From Candidatus Bathyarchaeota archaeon (GTDB lineage Archaea > Thermoproteota > Bathyarchaeia > Bathyarchaeales > Bathycorpusculaceae), in the NCBI GenBank assembly GCA_030668645.1, contig DAOVFC010000005.1, positions 1 to 15,798 on the forward strand: a DNA stretch of 15,798 nt, read 5' to 3'. A program made the position numbers and the translations under genes. Below the pieces are notes generated by a model that was not told where the DNA came from, made no database searches, and worked only from the letters and a program-made list of their open reading frames with translations. Numbering within the stretch: the stretch's first letter is position 1; every line of letters starts with the position of its first letter. Positions 7,151 through 13,069 of the stretch are shown piece after piece.

Positions 7151-7672
7151 TTAGCCTTTCGAAACGGTTTCCATTGCGTTCAAAATTTCAGTCACTTCCG
7201 CCCTTTTCTCATCCGTAACCTTAACCACAACTATTCCTTCACGCGGCTGACCATACACAACAAAGGAGTTTTCGGGTGCGTGTAAAACAGCGACAAGCGT
7301 TAGCAAGTCTTCCTCTCCATCTACAACCATTTTAATTCGACGCTTCTGCCTTAGCGACCTCTGGATTTCGGCAAAGGCTTCGTCTGTTATCGTCCCTGGG
7401 GGATTTCTAACATAAAAGGTCTCATCAGCTGTAAGCGTGATGGGTGGTATCTCCCTCCTCATGACTCTGTCATCCACGATTGCCAGCTGAGGAAACACAC
7501 CGTTTTTCACTAGGTTTTTCGAAACTGTATCCCCAACAGAAACGATCTTTGGAGGCTTTTCTTCTTTCACCATGCTCTTAAGTTTCTTCATCGTTTCGGC
7601 GAATGAGCCTCGAATTAAGATTCCTACGGGTTCCTTGAGTTTTTTGCGTAACTCCGGCGTGAGGCGGCGCAT
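7151..7672 (-). CDS. GTP-dependent dephospho-CoA kinase (DUF359)
   Basis: 173 residues, the usual size of DUF359. This family was identified in Thermococcus as the archaeal dephospho-CoA kinase, which uses GTP to phosphorylate dephospho-CoA in the last step of CoA synthesis; it is unrelated to bacterial CoaE. Visible family motifs are VSVGDTVSKNL (44-54), AIVDDRVMR (64-72), RNPPGTITDEA (89-99), VVDGEEDLL (116-124) and VYGQPREGIVVV (139-150). The acidic residues in the DDR and DGEED motifs probably hold Mg-GTP. It lies inside the operon between Spt4 and S24e, 10 bases after Spt4. This is a conserved archaeal neighbourhood in which a coenzyme gene travels with the translation genes. The start ATG at 7672 has only a modest upstream GGTCACC. 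Confidence 0.9.
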   Translation of the reverse strand: MRRLTPELRKKLKEPVGILIRGSFAETMKKLKSMVKEEKPPKIVSVGDTVSKNLVKNGVFPQLAIVDDRVMRREIPPITLTADETFYVRNPPGTITDEAFAEIQRSLRQKRRIKMVVDGEEDLLTLVAVLHAPENSFVVYGQPREGIVVVKVTDEKRAEVTEILNAMETVSKG

Positions 7673-7682
7673 GGTGACCAGC

Positions 7683-7868
7683 TTATCTAACCTTTAATGC
7701 GTAACGTCCTTTCTCTTTGATGCCCAATGCTTTCGCAATACCTGAGCCCTCAGGATCGAGTACTATGAGTAACCCGCTGAAGTCATCGCTTAAGGTGGAT
7801 GTCTTGCATCTTGGGCAGATGTTTCCTGTGGATATGAGGTGGCAGGTTAAACACGCTTTTCCGCTCAT
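7683..7868 (-). CDS. spt4: Transcription elongation factor Spt4 (RpoE'')
   Basis: 61 residues, the normal size for archaeal Spt4. A zinc ribbon is formed by C6/C9 and C18/C21, followed by FSGLLIVLDPEGSGIAKALGI, the Spt4 core that pairs with the NGN domain of Spt5. The Spt4/5 complex clamps RNA polymerase and raises processivity. The ATG at 7868 is preceded by GAGG at eight bases. It lies 15 bases after the Rpo7 stop; rpo7-spt4 is a conserved archaeal gene pair. Confidence 0.95.
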   Translation of the reverse strand: MSGKACLTCHLISTGNICPRCKTSTLSDDFSGLLIVLDPEGSGIAKALGIKEKGRYALKVR

Positions 7869-7883
7869 TTTCTCATCCTCATT

Positions 7884-8477
7884 CTAGCTGGTTTCCTTTT
7901 TCTCCGCGGTTTTTTCCTCAGCAGCCTCTTTCACTTTTTGCACTTCGTGATCAATCCAATGTAAATTGCCTAGAAAGGGTTGTCTGGCGGTTACACCTAT
8001 TTTCCCGGAGCTTCCGGCTCTGCCCAGCGATACCGCGGTTACTCGAACGCGCAATTGATCTCGGCTCATTAGCTTCTTCTTCGTTTCTTTTCCCATTAAC
8101 ACACCTTGTTTTTCATCGTAAGAAATGAAGTCATCCATGATCTGTGACACATGAAGCAGGGCGTCGATGGGGCCTATCCGTACAAAAGCTCCGAAATCGG
8201 CAACCTCCACAACCTCTCCTTCTACTATTTCTTGGATTTCAGGGTAAAACGTTAGAAGAGAAAAATTCACCTTGTGGTAGGCAGCTCCGTCTCCTGGAAT
8301 TATTTTCCCGGTTGAACTGACTTTTACGCCAGTTACAGCTATAACATAGCCTAATTCTTCGTCCACTACCCCCTCATATTTCGCTTTAACCTGTTCACGC
8401 CCTACTGCTTCCAATGGGTTTCCAAACTTTTTCGGTGGGATACGGATTGTATCCTCTAAAGCCATAAGTTTAAACAA
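7884..8477 (-). CDS. rpo7: DNA-directed RNA polymerase subunit Rpo7 (E')
   Basis: 197 residues. The N-terminal tip domain (about 1-80) begins MFKLMALEDTIRIPPKKFG, matching the MYKL...VRIPP opening of archaeal Rpo7. The S1/OB RNA-binding domain (about 82-170) has VEGEVVEVADFGAFVRIGP, LLHVSQIMDD and ARQPFLGNLHWI. Rpo7 with Rpo4 forms the polymerase stalk, which helps open DNA and bind nascent RNA. The start is TTG at 8477, chosen because homologues keep those first four residues and because GGGAG sits nine bases upstream; the ATG at 8465 would cut them off. The C-terminus (about 182-197) is a K/E/A tail similar to that of S24e. It starts two bases after the PIN nuclease stop. Confidence 0.95.
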   Translation of the reverse strand: MFKLMALEDTIRIPPKKFGNPLEAVGREQVKAKYEGVVDEELGYVIAVTGVKVSSTGKIIPGDGAAYHKVNFSLLTFYPEIQEIVEGEVVEVADFGAFVRIGPIDALLHVSQIMDDFISYDEKQGVLMGKETKKKLMSRDQLRVRVTAVSLGRAGSSGKIGVTARQPFLGNLHWIDHEVQKVKEAAEEKTAEKKETS

Positions 8478-8479
8478 GA

Positions 8480-8902
8480 TTATGTTCTCCCATCAATTTC
8501 CAGCTTGGACTTTTGCCTCACATAAATAACTGGCACATTTATATTCCTTAGCCTTTTCCTAAGTTCCTTATCGTTTGTAAAGACCAGACAGTTCCATTCA
8601 CGCGCCATTTTAACGATCGCATCATCTGGAGAAAGCGCAAATTTTTCATCACAATTTAAAAGAGTACATTTCTCAGCCAGTTTCAAAGCGGAAGAAGCTT
8701 GTTTACGCATTTTCGGTGAGCCTTTGTTTGCGATTTTTTCGAGTTCTTCACGGATTGGCGAAAGCAAGATCAGCTCAGAATTCCTATTTAGGAGCGTTTT
8801 TAATTCTTCAAAAATGTCGATCTTGAACTGGAACGGAACAAACAAGGCGTTTGAATCCACTATTATTTTTAAGGTCCCCTTTTTGCCTTTCAAACTCAAC
8901 AT
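8480..8902 (-). CDS. PIN-domain RNA nuclease, Fcf1/Utp24-like
   Basis: 140 residues making up one PIN domain. Acidic positions expected at the metal site are present: D16 in IIVDSNAL, E52/E53 in PIREELEKI, D93/D94 in SPDDAIVKMA and N110/D111 in FTNDKEL. PIN nucleases cleave RNA using divalent metal. In archaea this member lies between aIF2-gamma and rpo7 and resembles Fcf1/Utp24, the eukaryotic small-subunit processing nuclease, so a role in pre-rRNA processing is plausible. There is no partner antitoxin gene nearby, which argues against a VapC toxin. The ATG at 8902 lies 12 bases after the aIF2-gamma stop. Confidence 0.85.
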   Translation of the reverse strand: MLSLKGKKGTLKIIVDSNALFVPFQFKIDIFEELKTLLNRNSELILLSPIREELEKIANKGSPKMRKQASSALKLAEKCTLLNCDEKFALSPDDAIVKMAREWNCLVFTNDKELRKRLRNINVPVIYVRQKSKLEIDGRT

Positions 8903-8914
8903 ACTCTTCTCAGG

Positions 8915-10159
8915 TCACAGTATCATTCCGTACCCTATAAGTCTCCATCTGCCCGCTATTTTTCTGCTTATCGCTATCCTTGAACCAGTTTGTGCACAAA
9001 CCGGACGGGAAATCTTAGCCGTAGCTGTGTCTTTTTGGGTTGAAATTACCTTCCCAAGAGTTATTGAGGTGCCTACGTGTAAGAGTAGACTTTCACCGCC
9101 GCGGATTTTCTCGACTTTCACAAGCTCTTTTGTTCCAACAGCACGTTCCAAGATGTGCGCTTCGAAAGTTAATTCAGACAACGTTGGAGGAAGAGTGCCT
9201 GATTTTCCGGCGATGTTCCCCGTTAAGCCATCTGCTTTCGAAAATGAGGGATCCAACCGGGTTCCTACGCCTACTAATCCGCCGCAATGCGCTTCTTTCA
9301 TATTTCTTCCTCCCGCGTGCAAGCTGACTATTTCACTGAATAAAGGTTTGCGGACGCTTCTTCCTTGTTTTTCTACAGTGACCCCTGGGCGGATCTCTAT
9401 CGCTTCTCCTACCGCAAACTTGCCCTGCAGTATTGTTCCTCCGATTACTCCGCCGTCTAGTTTTTCGATCGGAGTGCCTGGTTTGTTGACATCGAATGAA
9501 CGGACAATATACATCAGCGGAGGCTTTATTTCGTCTCTTTTAGGTGTAGGTATAAACTCTTCTATTGCACAAATGAGAACATCCGTGTTTGTTGCGTGCT
9601 GTGCCGAAATCGGAATTATAGGTGCTCTTTCGCCGATTGTTCCCTTAACAAAGCTTCGAATTTCCTCATAATTCTGTCGGGCTTGTTTTTCATCAACTAT
9701 GTCGATTTTGTTTTGAACAATAACCATCTTCTTTATACCAATGACCTCCGCTGCTGCCAAGTGTTCTCTTGTTTGCGGTTGGGGGCACGGCTCGTCCGCT
9801 GCTATCACCAGGATTGCCCCATCCATTATCGCTGCTCCAGAAAGCATAGTCGCCATCAACGCTTCATGGCCAGGCGCATCCACGAAACTGACCGCTCGGA
9901 TAAACGCTGTTTTTGAACCACAGTTCGGACACTTGGGTTCTGTTGAGTAATTTTTAGGCGGTTCACATTTCGGACACTTATAAACTGGCATGTCTGCGTA
10001 GCCGAGCTTTATAGTGATGCCTCTTTTCAACTCTTCACTATGCTTGGCAGCCCAAACACCAGTTAAGGCTTCCACTAACGTTGTTTTCCCATGGTCGACA
10101 TGTCCTATTGTACCTATGTTCACTTCAGGCTGCTTCGGCAGTCTTTTCAGCAGCTTCAC
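8915..10159 (-). CDS. aif2g: Translation initiation factor aIF2, gamma subunit
   Basis: 414 residues, full length. GTPase motifs are G1 GHVDHGKT (19-26), G3 DAPGH (94-98) and G4 NKID (150-153). A zinc knuckle is made by C62/C65 and C77/C80. Domains II and III follow (about 212-414), with PGTPIEKLDGGVIGGTI and the closing RWRLIGYG. In archaea aIF2 brings initiator Met-tRNA to the small subunit. The start is GTG at 10159, overlapping the end of S6e by 35 bases. GGAGG at 10166-10170, six bases upstream, supports it, and no better in-frame start exists. The next gene is 12 bases downstream. Confidence 0.97.
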   Translation of the reverse strand: MKLLKRLPKQPEVNIGTIGHVDHGKTTLVEALTGVWAAKHSEELKRGITIKLGYADMPVYKCPKCEPPKNYSTEPKCPNCGSKTAFIRAVSFVDAPGHEALMATMLSGAAIMDGAILVIAADEPCPQPQTREHLAAAEVIGIKKMVIVQNKIDIVDEKQARQNYEEIRSFVKGTIGERAPIIPISAQHATNTDVLICAIEEFIPTPKRDEIKPPLMYIVRSFDVNKPGTPIEKLDGGVIGGTILQGKFAVGEAIEIRPGVTVEKQGRSVRKPLFSEIVSLHAGGRNMKEAHCGGLVGVGTRLDPSFSKADGLTGNIAGKSGTLPPTLSELTFEAHILERAVGTKELVKVEKIRGGESLLLHVGTSITLGKVISTQKDTATAKISRPVCAQTGSRIAISRKIAGRWRLIGYGMIL

Positions 10160-10547
10160 CTCCGCCCTCCGACGGCTTCTCAGCTTTTTTGACTCGTTTC
10201 GGTTTCTCTACTATCTTCATATTTATCTGCACAACTTCATCCGTTATTACGTTTCCACGAAGCGTTTTACGTCTTCTTTGTCCTTTAGTTTTTGGTTTAA
10301 AGCCGACTCCTCCGCTTAATAATATGTTTCTGCGAACACCACCGTGAACATCAGGTCTCATTGGGAACCCGTCTTTATCAGAGCCCCCGGTTATTCGCAC
10401 TTTATGACCTGACAAACCCACTACTGATCCGTCTATTGTCTCGCCTATTTTCCTTCCGATTAGCGGAACAGCACGGGTTTCTTCCAACTCAACTGTTTTG
10501 GATTTTCCCGTCTCCGGATCGGCTACGATTATCTTGAATTTAGCCAT
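10125..10547 (-). CDS. rps6e: Small subunit ribosomal protein S6e (eS6)
   Basis: 140 residues. S6e core (about 1-120): AKFKIIVADPETGKSKTVEL, GRKIGETIDGS, GHKVRITGGSDKDGFPMRPD, VHGGVRRNILLSGGVGFKP and GQRRRKTLRGN are all typical. The last 25 residues form a K/E/G/A tail (KKAEKPSEGGGEAAEKTAEAA). This is the first gene of the minus-strand operon. GGAGG lies ten bases before the ATG. The coding region overlaps the aIF2-gamma start by 35 bases, so the tail codons also carry the ribosome-binding site of the next gene. Confidence 0.96.
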   Translation of the reverse strand: MAKFKIIVADPETGKSKTVELEETRAVPLIGRKIGETIDGSVVGLSGHKVRITGGSDKDGFPMRPDVHGGVRRNILLSGGVGFKPKTKGQRRRKTLRGNVITDEVVQINMKIVEKPKRVKKAEKPSEGGGEAAEKTAEAA

Positions 10548-10587
10548 GGCAATATGTCCTCCAGTAGGTGTTAGTGAAGTGAGTATC

Positions 10588-10599
10588 TGTTTATTAAGG
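10588..10599 (-). promoter_or_regulatory. Possible promoter of the S6e-aIF2-gamma operon
   Basis: The minus strand reads CTTAATAAACAG in the 77-base gap between the Fae-Hps stop and S6e. It is a moderate TATA match about 45 bases before the S6e ATG. A second AT-rich element (CCATAAATCC) lies slightly upstream. Confidence 0.35.
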
Positions 10600-10624
10600 A
10601 TTTATGGAAAACGGAGCGAATCAC

Positions 10625-12082
10625 CTATTCCACATGCACCCTGAACAGATCCACATCTTCCCGCATTTCAGGTGTTAACGCAAGCAGATCTCGCACGGCA
10701 CGCTCAACATCCTTGGACTGCGTTATATACCTCCCAACGATGATTATGTCGGCGCCATTTTCTAACGCTTCTTTCGCTGTTGTCGGCACTATCCCGCCCG
10801 CCACCGCTATCAAGAACCGCTTGTCTTTAAAGGTTCGCCGAAGTTCTTGGATATGCTCTAAGCCAAGCGCTCTTCCGGTTTCCTGATCTATACCCCGGTG
10901 CAGGACAATTACGTCTGGAAACTCCTTAAGCGTTTCAAGCTTTTGAACAGGGGCTTCCACGTTTAGCATGTCTATTACAGCGTATATTCCGAGTCTCTGT
11001 GCTTCATGTACGAAAGCGTTAAGCGTTTCAACCGGCGCCAATCCGGCGGCGACAACAGCGTCCGCCGTTTCCTCGTAAGCCAAGTCTACTTCAACTTTTC
11101 CAACGTCTAGAGTTTTTAGATCCGCGACGAAGAATATGTCCTTAGCAACCTCTCTCAAATCATTTATCACTTTTGTTCCATACCTTTTTATCAGCGGCGT
11201 ACCAACTTCTAGTATTATTCTGTCGCTTCTGGGAAGCTGCGACACAATTTTCTTTGTCCTTTCTAAAGCTGGTACGTCGAGCGAAATCTGTAGGTACGGC
11301 GGTCTCCATAAACGCGGCACTCTGAAGCCCATTACGGGATGTTTCGCTCTGTCCTTGTCGTAAAAGATTTTCTCTAAAGACGGATATCTTGCCAACGCTC
11401 TCTTCAAAGCTAATTTGGTTGCCCCGTAATTGTAGTGGTATATCTTACGTTGGTCCTTCGCCTGCGGATGCACAAACACGCTGCACACTATAACCCAGTC
11501 TTCCACCTTATTCCTTGGGAATATGCCCTCCTCCACGGCGTCAGCAACCGCCTTCGCAACCGCAGCCTGCACCGACCCAAAAACTATGTTTGCCTGCTCA
11601 AGATTCTTTACGGTGACCTTAGGCACAAGCAAAGTGTGCGGCTTAGGAGGAAGGTTAGGTCTTATCACAGCTAAAAGAGGCGTGTGCCCCATTGACAGAT
11701 GAGTCAAACCAGCAGCAAAGGCTTCTCCGACAGGACCATCCTTATCCCCGACCAAAAGGTCTATATGCGCAACCTCATTTCCCTGCCCCACGAGAGCCTC
11801 CCCGATTAGATATGTATGCTTTTGGGCAAACTCGACGGTTTTGTGTGAGGCGTATGTCGGTAAAGTTTTAGAAGCTTCCCTGAAGTCGACATTAAACTCT
11901 TTAAGCCAAGCATAAAGTGTATCTCTGTGTATACTTAGTATATTAGCAGTGCCTGAAATTGTCGGTTTTGACGGCTTACCCCTCAAGATACTCCTAGCAT
12001 CAGCCTCTTTTTTCATAGCTTCTTTCAACAAGTTGGCGAACTCATCTCTTGTTTCCGGCTTTTTGATATTACTTTCCGACAT
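10625..12082 (-). CDS. fae-hps: HTH - formaldehyde-activating enzyme - hexulose-6-phosphate synthase fusion
   Basis: 485 residues in three parts. Residues 1-75 contain a Fis-type helix-turn-helix (TISGTANILSIHRDTLYAWL, 41-60). Residues about 90-255 are Fae (IGEALVGQGNEVAHIDLL, with H106 as the catalytic histidine, then HTPLLAVIRPNLPPKPHT and FGSVQAAVAKAVADAVEEG), which condenses formaldehyde with tetrahydromethanopterin. Residues about 262-485 are Hps, an OMP-decarboxylase-like barrel (LQISLDV, LEVGTPLIKRYG, DLKTLD with D321/K323/D326, VAGGIVP, IIVGRYIT). Hps interconverts formaldehyde plus ribulose-5-phosphate and hexulose-6-phosphate, supplying pentoses in many archaea. Ordinary Fae-Hps proteins start near residue 89. 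No ATG, GTG or TTG lies between codon 34 and the Fae domain, so the HTH part must be co-translated. GAGGAG is eight bases before the ATG. Confidence 0.93.
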   Translation of the reverse strand: MSESNIKKPETRDEFANLLKEAMKKEADARSILRGKPSKPTISGTANILSIHRDTLYAWLKEFNVDFREASKTLPTYASHKTVEFAQKHTYLIGEALVGQGNEVAHIDLLVGDKDGPVGEAFAAGLTHLSMGHTPLLAVIRPNLPPKPHTLLVPKVTVKNLEQANIVFGSVQAAVAKAVADAVEEGIFPRNKVEDWVIVCSVFVHPQAKDQRKIYHYNYGATKLALKRALARYPSLEKIFYDKDRAKHPVMGFRVPRLWRPPYLQISLDVPALERTKKIVSQLPRSDRIILEVGTPLIKRYGTKVINDLREVAKDIFFVADLKTLDVGKVEVDLAYEETADAVVAAGLAPVETLNAFVHEAQRLGIYAVIDMLNVEAPVQKLETLKEFPDVIVLHRGIDQETGRALGLEHIQELRRTFKDKRFLIAVAGGIVPTTAKEALENGADIIIVGRYITQSKDVERAVRDLLALTPEMREDVDLFRVHVE

Positions 12083-12117
12083 TACAAATACTCCTCAGTA
12101 GTGCTTGACGTAAGAGG

Positions 12118-12128
12118 TATATATAAAT
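12118..12128 (-). promoter_or_regulatory. TATA box of the HTH-Fae-Hps gene
   Basis: The minus strand reads ATTTATATATA, a strong archaeal TATA box 36 bases before the ATG at 12082. The expected start is near 12097, leaving about 15 bases of leader that contain GAGGAG. Confidence 0.7.
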
Positions 12129-12168
12129 CTGTCGGATAATTAGATTTTGTGCGGTCGAATACCGACAG
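12129..12168. promoter_or_regulatory. Inverted repeat next to the TATA box, candidate operator
   Basis: CTGTCGG (12129-12135) and CCGACAG (12162-12168) are perfect seven-base inverted arms 26 bases apart. The inner arm directly abuts the TATA box, at the TFB-recognition position. The outer arm also forms a smaller repeat, GTCG-AATAC-CGAC (12154-12166). A regulator bound here could block or assist TFB/TBP. That the HTH of the downstream enzyme binds it is inference. Confidence 0.45.
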
Positions 12169-12193
12169 TAAATTCGAAGAACTGCCGTAAAAG

Positions 12194-12730
12194 TTACTCA
12201 GCAATAGTCTTCTTCAGGGCGTCCCTGAACGCTTCAGCAGATTTTTCAGTGATTCCAACAAAAATAACGCTTTGCAACGAGGTTCCGCCACTAATATGTG
12301 TTTTTAGCTCCTGCAACATGATGTTTGCCGCTGCTTTAATGTCGACTCCGCCTACACCTGTGCCGAGTCCCGGGAACGCTACGCTTTTAGCTTTCAATTT
12401 TTCGACATTTTCTAGCGCTGCTTTCATCGCCAGCCTAACATTCTCTTTGGTGATTCGCATGGCTGGTCTGCGCATTGTCGGTGTGTGGATGATGTATTTT
12501 GCGTTCAGCCTTCCCGCCTTGGTGGCTTCGGCTTTTCCCACGGGTACCGGTGCATGTCGCACCGCCTCTTCCTCAATTTCTTTCCCGCCAGTCCTTTTTA
12601 TAGCTCCCGCAACCCCTCCGCCCATTATCATCTGGCTGTTCGCCGGATTAACGATAGCATCAACGGTTTGTAGCGTTATGTCCTCTCTAACAACGCGTAT
12701 GCTAACGCCCTTGTACGCTCTCTCAAACAT
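12194..12730 (-). CDS. Macro-domain ADP-ribose-binding protein
   Basis: 178 residues, a single macro domain of the AF1521 type. Ligand-binding motifs are visible: DAIVNPANSQMIMGGGVAGAI (from D24, with N28 and N31 and the GGG at 37-39) and the diphosphate loop FPGLGTGVGG (119-128). Such proteins bind ADP-ribose and often remove it from proteins or nucleic acids, or hydrolyse its derivatives; the exact substrate cannot be read from sequence. It is separated from HTH-Fae-Hps by 111 bases with a dedicated promoter, so an operon is unlikely. A TATA box shared with the opposite strand lies about 50 bases before the ATG at 12730. Confidence 0.92.
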   Translation of the reverse strand: MFERAYKGVSIRVVREDITLQTVDAIVNPANSQMIMGGGVAGAIKRTGGKEIEEEAVRHAPVPVGKAEATKAGRLNAKYIIHTPTMRRPAMRITKENVRLAMKAALENVEKLKAKSVAFPGLGTGVGGVDIKAAANIMLQELKTHISGGTSLQSVIFVGITEKSAEAFRDALKKTIAE

Positions 12731-12775
12731 TCTGCATCGGCTTTAAGCTGAAAAAGATTTGTTGATAACCCTTAC

Positions 12776-12786
12776 GTTTTATAAAC
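12776..12786. promoter_or_regulatory. Near-palindromic TATA box between the macro gene and a + strand microprotein
   Basis: GTTTTATAAAC reads as a TATA box on both strands. On the minus strand it is about 50 bases before the macro-domain ATG; on the plus strand about 60 bases before the ATG at 12845. It may act in either or both directions. Confidence 0.45.
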
Positions 12787-12844
12787 CGATAAGCGTACAT
12801 GCACCAAAGTCTTAACGCTTTGGAACAGCCAGGGGTTTGGTTGC

Positions 12845-13005
12845 ATGTCATCGAAAGATTTGGTGTGTTTATGTGTAACAATTGTCGGCGCAGCCTTGTT
12901 TTTGTGCGGAAGTAACTATTACGATGAGTAACCGGCTGGAGTAGAGTATATCCTATAGTCGCCGGATTTTTCGCGGAGATAGTTCTAAAGGTGTACGAAG
13001 TTTAA
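12845..13005 (+). pseudogene. Frameshifted two-helix membrane microprotein
   Basis: From the ATG at 12845, 28 codons encode a short polar start (SSKDL), a hydrophobic helix (VCLCVTIVGAALFLCG), then SNYYDE and a TAA at 12929-12931. In the -1 frame, immediately after GA at about 12927, the reading continues VTGWSRVYPIVAGFFAEIVL and then KVYEV to a TAA at 13003-13005. This is a second hydrophobic helix with a basic end. One missing base near 12927 would join the halves into a protein of about 54 residues with two membrane helices. AGGGG about ten bases before the ATG and a TATA element at 12776-12786 support a gene. It may be a true decayed gene, a sequencing or assembly indel, or (less likely) a 28-residue single-helix protein. 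The family is not recognised. Confidence 0.45.
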
Positions 13006-13046
13006 GAAAAAAGTGGGTGACACCTTTTAAGTGCTTTTTAGTGTTA
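13005..13046. terminator. T-rich termination zone between convergent genes
   Basis: A run of six A at 13007-13012 gives U6 on the minus-strand transcript just after the carboxypeptidase gene, and T4/T5 runs at 13025-13028 and 13035-13039 serve the plus strand. Archaeal polymerase terminates at such tracts. Confidence 0.35.
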
Positions 13047-13069
13047 ATGACGTTTCGGTTTGAGCATAG

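Noticed and set aside
8724..9671. 315-codon plus-strand frame
   Set aside because: It is antisense to the PIN nuclease and aIF2-gamma genes, whose motifs are unambiguous; its low-complexity S/F/P composition is typical of a shadow.
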